From Voacanga thouarsii (taxonomy: Eukaryota; Streptophyta; Magnoliopsida; Gentianales; Apocynaceae), in the NCBI GenBank assembly GCA_026120185.1, contig JANUWF010001783.1, positions 2,697,001-2,761,000 of the forward strand: a DNA stretch of 64,000 bases, given 5' to 3'. Positions 42,851 to 54,636 of this stretch are shown here, in pieces (positions within the stretch are counted from its first letter, which is position 1; the number at the start of each line of letters is the position of its first letter). A program made the position numbers and the translations under genes. A model generated the notes under the pieces. That model worked only from the letters and a program-made list of their open reading frames with translations. It was not told where the DNA came from and did no database searches.

Positions 42851-45800
42851 CTGTAATCAGAAACGGTTTCTATGTCTTATATTTAAAGGAAATGATTTTC
42901 ATATTTCCTATTGGTTTTAGGATTTTAACCAATTGCAATTAAATCCTCCAAGATCAAGTAACTACAATTAAATCTTTGAAGTTTGTGTAATCGTAAGATA
43001 ATCACAAATAGGCATATGAATTATAACAAACTTATAGTTCACCCATAAGATTATTTTCTTCTCACAATCAACCCCATAATATTATCAAATAATATATTAA
43101 GTACTCAAACCTTTATTTTGTGTGATATATTAGGTTTCCTGGTTTATTGGTGACAAAATATGAATTAATCCAAATATCTTTAGGATTAATAATCCTTGAT
43201 AATTAAAATTAACTTATTAATTCTAATTATAATTGAGTTATTAATTCTCTAATAAATAAATCTATATTTAGCATATTAGAAGCAGTATCTAGTAACACAT
43301 CAGTAACACATCATGACCACCCAAAAGTCTAAAAGTCAAGTGGCTTAACATGAACCTTTCAATAGCAAACAACAGTACAATAAACTCCTTTCACTATACA
43401 ATAACTCATTCGGTTTAGAGTATGGAATTAGTGTCAATTCTCTCCAGAATATTAATGAATTATAGCCCGAATAATTTAGTAGTTGGTCCTAGAATCCATT
43501 ACTCATCATGTGTATCAATTGGAACTATTTTCAATACACAATCGCTTTAGCCAAGGACTTCTCGAGTAGTGATTCTTACAAGTTCTATTAGGAGTGATAA
43601 ATCCTTTATTAATCCTCTTAACTACTTTTGCTTACTTTACATTGTACCCAATATGCATCCCATAGGAGGTTTTGACAGGACTCTAGAGATTGGAATTAAA
43701 ACAGAACGCTTAGCAAACAAAGTACCTTAGAGATCTCAAATCTAAAGATACTTCCACAATTGCTATAATGAGATTCTATCACTGACACTAAATAGTAATT
43801 CATGTGAATCTCTCATAGTTAGGTCATCCAATATACTTGTTCTAATAACAACCATCCATGTGTCAACTTTGAGTATCACAATACTTACGGATGTGAGAAC
43901 CATCGCTTGATCAAATAAGGAAGTGTAACACGTGCTAGTCTTGACGTATTAATGATATCATATCTCATTAATACTATGATAGGGATAATTTAAGTACAAA
44001 TACAATCCAATGTAGTAGGAATCTCATATAATGATTTCTATTATGATTTTCTTAACACAGTAGTTGTAACACCCACTACCTAGGCCTGCCAGGGCCGGGA
44101 ATGTCACCCCATCCAAAGGACAAGGGGTCTTTATAACTAGGTCACACAATAAAATAGTGGAATAAAAATAATACTTTAACTTAAAATTTATTACAACCCA
44201 AGAATAAATCCAAGAATACCAAAAATAAATCCATACTAAAATTTATCCACTCTCATCTCCCCAAAGCACTACAGAAAATAAATTATCAGAAAATCTTCCA
44301 AGGCAGGCAATATCTAGCTACTCATCCCCACAGTAGGATCGACCTGAAATCATGGTAAAAATGGTGATGAGACAAAAATCTCAGTAAGTTTGTGTGTGCT
44401 TGAGTGTCGAGTGAAAACAGTTCGTGAATGCAAAGTATAAAATATTTATAAGAGAAATACTGACAAGCAATAAATATTAGTTAAAATCAAGAGTGGGGTT
44501 TTGGCTTTTCCAACCATACATAATCCATAAAATCAACCATTCAAAAGAAATGATCATGGGTTACCACACATTGGGCCCCATAACCGGTCAGAATGCCAAC
44601 ACTTTGTACAGACTGACAAAAAAGGTAGGTGATTAGCCTACCGGGTAAGATACTCCTCCTTCTCTATACCCAAACAACAACCGAGTGTCCATTCCGGCAA
44701 AACACAGTCACTTGACTGAAAAATAAACTGCTAGCTCAGACCGGCACGACCTACTGGATTGACATCTTATCTGGGCAGGACTTATTCCTCAGAGGTGGCT
44801 ACCTACTGAGAGACTTACCTTAACCCCTCAAACACTAGCCCTAACAGTCCACCCTTATTGAGTACTCAACGTAATGTATCCCACATGGGAAAAATGAACC
44901 AAACACAGTTCCATTTGAAAATGGCAATTAAGGGTTTTCAAAGTCTTTGTCAAAATCAATTTTAGAAAGAGTTTTAAGTTTGAGTAAATCTGCTTATTGG
45001 TTTTCAAATAATTCATTTGTCTGAAATAAGAAAGAAGTCAATCCTCAATTGCCTTTACAGAAATGAATGTCTATGCACTCTACATTTGGCTTGCCATAAT
45101 AAAAATTTTACATCAATCAGGTTTTATGCATGAACTTACCTGATCCTTAGCTTGAGATAAAATAAAGATCTTCAATTGCTGACCCAACCCCGCCTGGGGT
45201 AAATATAAATCACAATCAAACTCCAGCCAAATTCTACTTTCACAAATAAGACTAACTCAACTCACTACTACCATGATCCTAGTGTCCCAAGCTTTAAGGC
45301 CAAATAATAAATAAAAGGTTTATAAACTAAGTCTAACTTGATATTTAAAATAATTAGTATTTTGGGAAATAGGTACTAATAAGTTGAAGGTTTAACTCTT
45401 GCTAAGAATAATTTAGAGTTTATTTGATAAAGGGTCCTAGGTGGTATTAAGTAAAATAATAATTTATTAATAATTAATTGCTAGAGAATAATTGATAATT
45501 AAAATTAGTTAAAAATAAATTTTAATGATTCTTGATTGAAAGATAATAAATAAATTTTAATAGATTTTGGTTAAAAGATAATAATTAAATAAATATTTTA
45601 CTTATTATGATTATTTTCATAAAAGGCTTTATTTGATATTATCATTTTATATAATATCTATATATTTTATTTTTTTCTAGCAAAATCTATTATTTATTTG
45701 ACTAAAATATCCTTATTATATATATAATGATCCAAATCTACCATTCCTAGAGTTTTTCGAAATTACTAGCAAAATTCATAGTATTACACATTTTATTGAA

Positions 45801-46428
45801 GAAATAAAATTTAGCTTAGGGACAACTAGGTCAAGGGACAACTAGGTCATGATCACAATTTCACTTGCTAACCTCAATCATGAACATATACTCCACTTCA
45901 ATTCATCAAATCAACCAAATCATGAATAAAAGCATAGATCTAAATTTATCAAGGCATGATCCAACCCTTACTAGCATAAACATAATCATGGCTTCCATAC
46001 TCATACATGAATATAAATCATATTCATCATAGATGACATAATCTCTAGCATACTTGATCACAAATACTACCTATAACATGGAGACATGCATTAAACCCTA
46101 AAAACACCATACAATCAACCAAGACAATCAACTCATGCATAAATCCCATCTCCATCATAAACACACATTTATTCATGCTTCAATCTCTACTAATCACAAC
46201 AATACATGCTCAAATCATATTCATAATCCATCTCCTACCAATATCATTCTAGAGACATGAATCTAAAATTTAAAAGGAGGGTTGAAAAGGCTTACTTTAT
46301 TGATGAGTACCTTGAAGGAGTTTCGAATGGATCTCAACTCCTAGATGTCTAAATCCGTCCAAGGAAGATGAAGCAAGCATGGCCATTGGTGAAGAACCAT
46401 TCGGCTAAGACAAAGAGAGTGTTCGACC

Positions 46429-46430
<2 letters not shown>

Positions 46431-46470
<40 letters not shown>
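46431..46470 (-). repeat. (GA)20, i.e. (CT)n in LTR sense
   Basis: A pure GA run of 40 bp, 1,956 bp from the LTR start on the minus strand, equivalent to 13,005 and 31,371 in element B. Confidence 0.95.
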
Positions 46471-46474
<4 letters not shown>

Positions 46475-48118
46475 AGGGAGTCTATTAGCATGCTTATTCA
46501 TATACATATTCATTAGAGATCAAAGATTAGTGAAGATGAAGTTGTTTGAACAAACCTACCTTGAAGGTGTTCTTGAGCCTTCACAAAATTTCTGATTTTT
46601 TATCCAAAAGAGCAAGTTGGATTTTGGAGTTTGATGTTAAAAATGGTATGGATGGACTCACGACAGTGAGTAGATGAAATCTAGAATTTTTTGGAAGAAG
46701 TTTGAAGTATTTTGGAGAGGTATTAGGCGAAAGAAATGAGTAGGTATTCTTGGTATTCTATGTGTGCTTGAAAGTTGAAGAGAATGGAGGGATTTTGGTT
46801 AATGCTAGCCGAAATTCTGAGGGAGAGAGTGACTAAATTGCTAGAGTGTTTTAGGTAGATGATTTTCTGGTTTGAAAGGAAAAAGGAAAGGCTATTTGTT
46901 GAAATCCTAAAAGAATATCTTTTGGAATCAAATTTGGAAACAGAATATAGCAAGAATATCTTGTTCAATGGAAGTTTTTTGGAAGCTGTTATAGCCGACT
47001 GCTGGCTAGGATTTCTGCTAGACGAAAGCTGATTGAAGAAGGAGGTTAATAGTGGCCAAAAAGAGGGAGTGTAATGGTGAAGGGAAGGTCTGGTTGTTGG
47101 ATGGACATTTTATGGAAGGCTGCTAAATCAAGTTTATTGGAATTTTGGTATCCAATCAAGGCATGATTGTAGTGATTTATTGGAGACATTTTCGGGCAGC
47201 CATATCTGATTTTCGTGCAGGATCTTGGGGAGGACAATGGAGTTCAGTTCAGGGCTGTTTAAGAGTGGTTTGTGCAGAAGGAGGAGGGAGTTTTGGTCAG
47301 GGCTGATTTAGGAAACAAAGCTGGACAGAAATCCTGCACAGAATTTTCACTATTGCTGGAATTTTCCTGGGCAGTTTCGGCTGCCATTTTCCAGCCAGAT
47401 TGTAGAGAGTTTGAAGGGCATTTCAAAGGCCTTTCATGTCTGGTTTCTAGCCTTCTCCATGGAGGAAAAATGTGGCTAAGGAGTTGGGAGGAAATTGGAA
47501 GAAAACAGCTTAGTTGAAGACCACCAAAACTACGATTTCAACCAGAAATTTTTTTGGTTTTGCACAGTATTTGTGCAGTTCGAAAATGGCTAGAAAATTC
47601 TAGGTTTCAAGCTGTTCAAAAGGGCCATTTTCTGGTAGCATTTGGGAGGGAATAATGGCTGAGAATTTTGACACTTTAAAGGCACAAGAAGCTGTAAAAA
47701 TTTCAGTTCATGACATGAAGGAAAATGAACCTAACTAGAGTGAAGTTTTAGAAAGTTTACTAGGGGAATTAATTCTCTTGGAACCTTCCCCATCCCTTCC
47801 ACATTTTCGGTCCATAAGATGTCTTTCCCTTAGACATTTTGAACATTCAAAGCCACAACACTTTACTGAAATTTCTAAAATGGAATTGGCTAGAACAATG
47901 TTGACCAATCTAACGAATTAAGAATTAGGAGAAATTAAATATCAAGAAGGAATGAATTCCCTTAGGAATTTTTGTATAGGGCACAAGAATAGGATTAGAG
48001 TATTCCTATCATGTCTCCCCTAAGACAACACCTCTACCCTACTTCTAAAGAACTCAAGGCAAAAAATATAACCATTCTAAACAAAAATAAAATTTAATCA
48101 TGCTAATGCTCCAATGAT

Positions 48119-48173
48119 GGAATTTGAACCCATGACCTCAAAAATTAATTTCAAAGCTCTAACCACTACACCA
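48119..48173 (-). other. tRNA-like box pair, solo LTR 44,065-48,426
   Basis: On the minus strand TGGTGTAGTGGTTAGAGC starts at 48,173 and GGTTCAAATTCC at 48,130, 43 bp apart. The T-arm-like stem ATGGG/TCCAT around the B box still pairs. The D-arm sequence resembles plant tRNA-Gln. Confidence 0.65.
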
Positions 48174-48572
48174 CAACAATTCTTTTTCTTATTTTCTCTC
48201 TAACATATTTTTCCTATTTAATCATCAAATTATCTCCCTATTTTTACCTCAGGCAAAAATTACCATTTTGCCATTCTTACTCAATAACCATAATCAAGCC
48301 CTCTAGATTATAAAACCCAAATTCAAAGAATATAAAATCATATAAAAATATATTTAAACATGCAATAAAGTATTATATTCATCCCAACCCCCTTACTCTA
48401 AGGTTGGCTCCGACTAGGGTTTCACAGTAGTGCACTTGGAACTTTATCTAATAGTTATATTCACATGAAAGTATATAAATAAAATAAATTAAAAGAAAGA
48501 GAATTCTTGTATTATTAAATAAATGTGTAATATATAAATATATGTGATTGCCTCTAGGGCATAATACTAACA

Positions 48573-48583
48573 AACTCCCACTT
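48573..48583 (-). other. Polypurine tract of copia element 2
   Basis: AAGTGGGAGTT on the minus strand abuts TGTTAG of the 3' LTR. Confidence 0.9.
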
Positions 48584-48782
48584 AAATTAGAGTCAATCAT
48601 TTATGTATCTAATACCGATTAACTTAACATGTCTATCATATTTCTTTTGGGATAGTGCTTTAGTAAGTGGGTCAGCTATGTTCTCATCAATGGAAACTCT
48701 CTCTATTTTTACATCTTGTCTATCTATGATCTCCTTATCAAATGAAAATTCCTGAGTACATGCTTAGATAACCGATTAGACT
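48584..48782 (-). pseudogene. Copia element 2: end of RNase H
   Basis: On the minus strand the fragment reads as the C-terminal tail of copia Pol (a 'HVLRNFHL' type block, then 'IADPLTKAL' and 'KKYDRH'), followed by the polypurine tract. It is separated from the rest of RNase H by the solo LTR at 48,783. Confidence 0.75.
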
Positions 48783-50220
48783 TGATACGTAAATTTTGGG
48801 TGTATAAAAATCATCAAATTTAAATTCATCCATTAGTCAAGTTTTAAATAAAATATTAATCCTAAAATACACATACGAGCAAGTATACTCATCGCAAGCA
48901 TAGTATAGGGAATTAACGAGTATCGATCCTCAAAGGAACAAGTACATAGTAATCACTTTTTATTCATTGTTTAACCGACCCAATAAAGTGATAAAATAAT
49001 AAACAAATAAAGAAATATATATATAACTCAAGAATGTAAAAATATGGAATTTGGACAATTACCCTAGAACACATGATAATGAATCATCTAGCCATTATTT
49101 CAAGTAATCATCATCTTGGCATCATGAAAGAATATAAAGTAAAATTCAGTCGTTTCCCAAGTCATGAATTTACTTATATAGACTACACTTCTTTCCCAAT
49201 GTATGGAATCACTATTTCTTGATTAAATTAGCAGATTTCCCAATTAAACCAATATTACTAAAAGATGCATTAATCTTCATTCCTCAAAAACACGAAATTA
49301 GTCAACAACCCTATACTCTAGTTGAAATTAACTAATCTTTAATTACTTAGGTTCCTTAACTTAACTTATTTCCCAAATTTGTTAAGAAATAACAAATATG
49401 AAATCAATAAAATTAAATCGACTCCTAACGTCATTTCCTAAGTCAATTAGAAGCAAACCTAACTTCATCAATTCTTCTATGATCACAAGTAATCAAATAC
49501 TAAGAATGATAGAAATTTGATCAAATAGCTAAATTAATACAAAAATCATGAATCCCAAAATATTGTTGAATTACAATGAAAGCATTAATTACATCATTAT
49601 TTAAGAAAAAGAAAATAAAGGTAAAAGAAAGAACTCATAGACAAGTCTCTTTCTTCTCTCTTGAAGATTTTCTTAAATAATACTCCTTAATTTGATGAAT
49701 TCTTCCTTTTATGAGTGATTCACTGATTTAATCCTCAAATTCATATAATTTTTCTTGTGTTTTTTTGTTTAAATAGGCTTTCAAGAGGCTAAAATTCGTC
49801 CCCTAAGAGTTCTAGGCCGAGTAGAGATTGGAAAATACTAAAACTCTTGATAAATTATCAAATCCGCACGTAAAAGGAAAAACTCGTTGACATTGACCAA
49901 AGTGGAGCCGGTGCCGACTCCATAGGTCACGGCCGGCGCCGGCCGTACTTTGGTCGGCCCAGTCCGCTCTGTTTTTTCAACCAAAATTTCCCCTGCTTCC
50001 AGAATTAGGCCAGCGCCGATTCCATTGGTCACAACCGGCACCGGCCATGCTCTAACTGCGATGGTTTTGTCATTTTTTCTTCGTTTTCTGTAATAAAATT
50101 CTAAAACACTTTTCCAAGGGTAAAATACCAAACATGCAAGAATATGCCTAGTTATCAATAAATGTATCACAAAACACTCTAAAATAATTAGAAAAATATA
50201 TATGAATTTTGCCCCTATCA
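48783..50220 (-). mobile_element. Athila-like solo LTR, minus orientation
   Basis: The 1,438-bp LTR is flanked by AGACT (48,778-48,782) and AGACC (50,221-50,225). Minus-strand ends are TGATAGGGGCAAAATTC ... ACGTATCA. It has the U3 palindrome array with only two pairs, and a weak TATA (TATTTAAAC on the minus strand at 49,767-49,775), 445 bp from the LTR start instead of ~520-550. The difference equals one ~100-bp array unit. It inserted into copia RNase H. Confidence 0.9.
49906..50046 (-). promoter_or_regulatory. Paired-palindrome array in solo LTR (c)
   Basis: Four sites lie in two pairs: 49,906 AGCCGGTGCCGACT and 49,931 GGCCGGCGCCGGCC (25 bp; the latter is the core of an 18-bp perfect palindrome, 49,929-49,946); 50,008 GGCCAGCGCCGATT and 50,033 AACCGGCACCGGCC (25 bp). 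The two pairs are 102 bp apart. The array starts 174 bp from the LTR start. Confidence 0.9.
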
Positions 50221-50225
50221 AGACC

Positions 50226-50729
50226 GTAGCTCCTTTACTTGTGAAATAGTTCTATTATTGCCGCAATATAGAGATATTGGTTTAGCAATACTAGGAACAA
50301 ATCCAAACTCCATCACAAATTTCTTGATCCAAACTACTTTCTTAGCTATTTCAGAAGTAGCTATATACTCAACTTCAGTCGTTGAGTCAGCACTAGTATC
50401 TTGTTTGGAACTTTTCTAACTTATTGCCCCTCCACAAATGTAAATACATAGCCAAACTGTGATTTGAAATCATCTTTATTAGATTGAAAACTGTCATCAA
50501 TATACTCGTTTATTTTCAAATCACCTTCTCTATATACCAAGAATACATCCTTAGTCATTTTCTAGTACTTAACAATATTCTTTATAGCTGCCTAATGACC
50601 CTCACCTGGGTTAGATTGGTATCTGCTTGTCAAACTGAAGCATAGGATACATCAGGCCTAGTACATATCACAGCATATATGATGGATCTAATTGTCGAGG
50701 TATATGGAAACCTACCCATGTGATCCCTT
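50226..50729 (-). pseudogene. Copia element 2: RNase H, N-terminal part
   Basis: Minus-strand reading continues from RT into a degenerate RNase H region with many stops. The block 'FPYTSTIRSIIYAVICTRPD' (near 50,640-50,700) corresponds to the conserved Y-A-V/M-x-C-T-R-P-D motif at the RT/RNase H border of copia Pol. Confidence 0.75.
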
Positions 50730-51500
50730 TCAACTTGTGCTTTTTGGAGACATCGATTTTGAAAGGCTTACCTCATGAGACATGGGTAAGAATCCTTTTT
50801 TGCATTGACTCATGGTGAACCTCTTTATCACTTTATCTATGTATATAGACTGTGAAAGACCTAATAACCTTTTTGATCTATCCCTATAGATCCTTATTCC
50901 AAGAATATAGGTTACTTCTGCAGGGTCTTTCATAGAGTAATTCTTGGACAACCAAACTTTCAATGATTGAATGACATATACATCATTTCCTATTAGCAAT
51001 ATGTCATCTACATAAAGCAACAAGAAAATGATTGCACTCCTATTAACCTCTTGTATATACAAGGTTCATCCATGTTTTGAACGAAACTAAACTCTTTGAT
51101 TGTTTTATCAAAACGGATGTTCCAACTCCTAGAAGTTTGTTTAAGTTCATAAATAGACCTTTGCAGCTTGCCCACTTTTGTTCTATCATTGGATGTGAAA
51201 CCCTTAGGTTGTGTCATATACACTTTCTCAGTCAAGCTTCCATTTAGAAAATCTACTTTGATGTCCATTTGCTAGACCTCATAGTTATAATAGGCAGCAA
51301 GTACTTGGAGAATTCTTATGGATTTAAACATAGCAAGTACATTACCATCCATATCAGTTTTCTTCTTAAAAATCCATTTGCACCTAATAGGTTTGATTTT
51401 CTTGGGAGGATCAACCAAAGTCCATACTTGGTTGTCATACACGGAATCTATCTATGACTTCATGTCTTCAAGCCATTTATCAAATTTTGAACTATTCAAA
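50730..51500 (-). pseudogene. Copia element 2: reverse transcriptase
   Basis: Minus strand, two overlapping frames. Upstream, at about 51,400-51,480, is 'PIRCKWIFKKKTDMDG'. Then 'QMDIKVDFLNGSLTEKVYM' and 'QPKGF' contain the first catalytic Asp region, followed by 'LKQTSRSWNIRFD'. After a frameshift near 51,050 comes 'FLLLYVDDILLIGND' with the YVDD box, then 'YILGIRIYRDRSKRLLGLSQ'. The order is that of Ty1/copia RT, and most of the domain is readable. At least one frameshift and scattered stops make it inactive. Confidence 0.92.
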
Positions 51501-52866
51501 ACATCATTGTAAGTAGTAGGCTCATCGTTATCTATAAGAAATATGTCATTGTTGTTACTTATGGGAAATACATATCTCTCACGTGCTACACGTATCCTAT
51601 TCGACCTACGAGGTTCTTATGTAGGCGAAGGTTCATCTATACTCTCAATAGATGTGAGATTAGACAATTGATCTATGTCTATTTGTTCTTCTTAAGCTTC
51701 ACTAAATTCAATTTTACTCCCATTACGTCCTTTGAGTATGTGCTCCTTCTCTAAAAAGATAGCATGCTTGGAAATAAATACTTTATTTTCGAAAGGAAGG
51801 TAGAAGTAATATCTGTATAACTCTTTCGGATATCTAACAAATAAACACTTGTCAGACTTACTCTTAAATTTATCTGACTATGGCCTTTTGACAAAGGCAG
51901 GGCAATCTCATACTCTCTAGTGAGATAACTTTTGTTTCTGATCAAAGAATAGCTCAAATGGGATAGTGTCAACCATTTTTTACGGAACTCTTCTACTCCA
52001 TGTCAAGAAAGATTCGATTCCTTCTCTCAAATATACCATTATGTTGAGGTGTATATGGTGGAGACCATTGAGATAATATTTCATTATCTCTAAGATAACT
52101 CTGACACTCTTGGCTTAAGTATTCATCTTCTCGATTAGATCTTAGAGTCTTAATATTTTTGCTAAATTATTTCTCTACTTCATTGTTGAAGTTTTGAACT
52201 TGTCAAATGCCTCAAATTTGTATTTCATTAAATACAAATACCTATATCGTGAATAATCATCAATAAAGGTTATGAAATAGTGATAACCTCCTCTTACTTG
52301 TATAGATATTAGGCCACATACATCAATATGTATAAGTTCTAATAACTCTTTAGCCCCTTTTTTTTTCCCAAAAAAGGAGTTTTAGCCATTTTACCAAGTA
52401 AACAAGATTCGCATATGCCATATGGTTTATAATTAAATTGACCCTAAGTCACCAAGCTTGTGTAACTTAGAAATACAATTCTCTTTTATATGTCCTAAAC
52501 GATAGTACCATAAATAAGATGAGACTAAGTTATCTATTCTTGGTTTCTTATTGTTTATATTAAGAATTAGATCATTCATGTCTAGAACATGAAAACCATT
52601 TATCAAAGTCGCACTTCCATATTAGATACCATTTCATGAAAAAGAATAACTTTTATCCTTAAAATTTAATTGAAATCCATTCATGTCTAAACAAGCAGTT
52701 GAGATAATGTTCTTAAGTAAAATAGGTAAATAAAAATGGTTTGTGAGTTCTAAGACTAATCTAGAATGTAAGTGTAGGTCATAAATCCCCACAATAACTG
52801 CAGCAACGTTTGCTCCATTTGTAGCACGTAAGTCAATGTCATCCTTCCCAATCCTTCTACTGTCCT
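51501..52866 (-). pseudogene. Copia element 2: integrase region, heavily decayed
   Basis: The stretch lies between protease and RT, in the copia order (PR-IN-RT-RH). Few blocks are clear. On the minus strand near 52,010-52,080 is an integrase core fragment with 'SPPYTPQHNG'-like residues followed by 'IFERRN'. Near 51,560-51,600 is an 'RRSNRIR' type block of the IN-RT linker. The segment 52,155-52,860 also exists in copia element 1. No frame is open beyond ~75 codons. Confidence 0.7.
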
Positions 52867-53292
52867 TTAGTTCTCTAAGTTATTGCATAAATTAGATCCA
52901 CATCCGGTATCCAATACCCATATCTCATTTCTAAAGGTAATATTAATCTCAATTATAAATGTACCAGAAGAAGAAGTAGAAGTGCCCGCGAGCTTCTCCT
53001 TCTCTTTCTTTTCCTTTACAATCTCCAGGTAAGCTTTGCAATTGCATCTCCAATGGCCCATTTTGCCACAGTGATAACATGGGTCTTTGGTAGCTAACTC
53101 CTTCTTCTTTATGCCACCTTTCGGCTTAGTGGGAGTCTTTTTCTTCTTCTTAGGAACATTCTTCTTAGAAGAGGAAGATTCTACCATTATGACCGCAATA
53201 GATTCCTTCTTCATAAAGGATTCTGCAGCCTTGAGAAGATTAATTAGCTCAAGTATTATGGACTCAATCTTGTTCATTTGGTAGTTCATCAT
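52867..53292 (-). pseudogene. gag: Copia element 2: Gag C-terminus and protease start
   Basis: An open 141-codon stretch holds a Lys-rich segment, the CCHC zinc knuckle CYHCGKMGHWRCNC (C-x2-C-x4-H-x4-C complete) and, near the end, 'IWVLDTGCGSNLCN', the protease active-site loop with the catalytic D-T-G. Single-ORF Gag-Pol is usual in copia elements, so the joined domains are expected. It stops at TAG/TAA after 'NLEN', before the rest of the protease. Confidence 0.85.
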
Positions 53293-53800
53293 AAATTGTG
53301 AAAAATTACTTGGTAACGATTACAGAATTAAGTCAATACTTAATTCGTTGTCCATTATGAACCCAAGAGACCCAAACTTCTCAATTAAGCTCAACATCTT
53401 TAGTATGTGAGTGGCCACAGAAATACTCTCAGCCATTTTAGAACACAACAGTTGCTTTGAGATCTCACATCTCTCCTTTCTAACTTGGGTATCAAACAGC
53501 TCTCGTAGATGTAAAATGATCGAGTAAGCATCCATATACACATGTTGTTTTTGCAATTCAGGGGTCACTGATGTCAACATCACACAAGATATTGTGTCAC
53601 TGTCCTCTTTGTGCTTATTGTGGATAGTCTTCTTATCAGCATGAGCATCTTGAACTGGTAGTGATTGAATAGGAGTATCTAGCACGTAGAGTAACTTTTT
53701 CTATGTGAGAACAATTCTTAAATTTCTATACCAATCCAAAAATTTTTACTTGGTAATTTTGTTGGTTTCCAAGATGCTTTGTAAATTTAGATTGGTTGAT
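53293..53800 (-). pseudogene. gag: Copia element 2: Gag N-terminal part
   Basis: Minus-strand reading from about 53,790: 'SILETNKITK', a stop, 'FLDWYRNLRIVLT', a stop, then the open piece from 53,685 with 'TPELQKQHVYMDAYSIILHL', 'KERCEISKQLLCSKMAES' and 'EKFGSLGFIMDNELSIDLIL'. This is the typical copia Gag core (annotated in domain databases as a gag-polypeptide/UBN2 type). Stops and a frameshift at about 53,320 separate it from the knuckle part. Confidence 0.9.
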
Positions 53801-54591
53801 ATGATGCAGATGACCTAGATGTAAAGATAGGGAAATTAACTAAATATTTATGTACATGTAATGCAAATAATTATCTTTTTGATTAAGATCATAATTATTC
53901 TCCTATTTTACTAAATCTAATGGCCCCCATTATTTATTCAAAAAAGCCCATTGGAAGCTTTCCTAGTGGACCAGTATCCAAATTTCTCAAGAATGACCTT
54001 GGGTTTGCCCAACAAGCCACTTTTAAATTTAATGGTAGGTATCCTATACCAATTACATCGAATGTAATTATGAGATCATTGGGTGACTAATATCTTTTAA
54101 TTTTAAAGCCTTTAAGCAAACCCAACCATGCCTATAATATTCTTTATGTTTGGGTTAGCCCAACCAGGATAAAGAAATTAGTTAAATTCAACCCATTAAT
54201 TAGGAATATAATTCCATAGCTTGAACATTTCTGATGTCAAGTAGGCTTGGGTTACCCAGCAACCTGGTCTCAAAAAAGGATTCTCATTCTTACTATGTTA
54301 ACAGAAGGCATTAGGTTTAATATTAATTTAAGGGATTTGTGATTATTAGTGGTATCATATATTGCATGCCTAATATCATCATATTCATACATCACAAAAA
54401 TAATAACATGGTTTGGTTATGGACTTTCTTATATTAATTTCCTTGAGCCACAAAGGAAATTAATTTGGTCAATCCTAAGTGTCCATGCATGATTTAGAAA
54501 GAAAGTCTTTCCATCCTCCTTTTGGACTTGATCACACTCTTCTTGACTTGTAATAAATTCTAATCCTATCCATATATGTAATCTAATTATG
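53801..54591 (-). other. 5' noncoding region of copia element 2
   Basis: No gene is visible. The region lies upstream of gag and contains several 'gcccaacc'/'ttgggttagcc' phrases that form local inverted repeats. I find no LTR end or primer site, so the 5' LTR was lost or is displaced beyond the gypsy insertion starting at 54,592. Confidence 0.5.
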
Positions 54592-54636
54592 TGAAACCCC
54601 ATCTAAAGCCAACCCTAGAGTGAGGGGGATAGGATG
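54592..54636 (+). repeat. First 45 bp of a Tekay-like LTR
   Basis: It starts TGTGAAACCCC and continues 'aaccctagagtgagggggat', matching the starts of the other Tekay-like LTRs. It is cut by Athila-like element C at 54,637; the continuation must lie beyond the window. Confidence 0.85.

Larger units (their letters stand above)
44065..48426 (-). mobile_element. Tekay-like solo LTR, minus orientation
   Basis: The 4,362-bp LTR is flanked by perfect GTAGT repeats (44,060-44,064 and 48,427-48,431). On the minus strand it starts TGTGAAACCC and ends GTGGGTGTTACA. It has the tRNA-like pair (48,119-48,173), the CT run (46,431-46,470) and the A/T block (about 45,300-45,730). There are no internal sequences. 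The stretch 45,817-45,850 contains a duplicated 'gggacaactaggtca'. Frames such as 46,368-46,595 and 47,272-47,517 are not genes. Confidence 0.93.
42851..48572 (-). repeat. 3' LTR of copia element 2, split by a solo LTR, U5 end missing
   Basis: On the minus strand it starts at 48,572 with TGTTAGTATTATGCCC and runs to 48,432. It resumes at 44,064 and follows the copia LTR pattern (for example 'cttgacttttagac') down to about 42,851. Compared with other copies it lacks the last few hundred bp. The gap is the Tekay-like solo LTR. It is next to a perfect copia polypurine tract. Confidence 0.8.

Noticed and set aside
46368..46595. Frame with an Arg-Glu repeat, and the Ser-Leu repeat at 61,440-61,679
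   Set aside because: Translations of the GA/CT microsatellite within solo LTRs.
48119..48173. A functional tRNA-Gln gene
   Set aside because: A and B boxes are present but acceptor and anticodon stems do not pair convincingly, and the motif repeats in every LTR of the family.
49838..50221. 127-codon minus-strand frame across the GGCGCC array
   Set aside because: It lies in the U3 of an LTR. Repeated peptide units only mirror the repeated DNA module.
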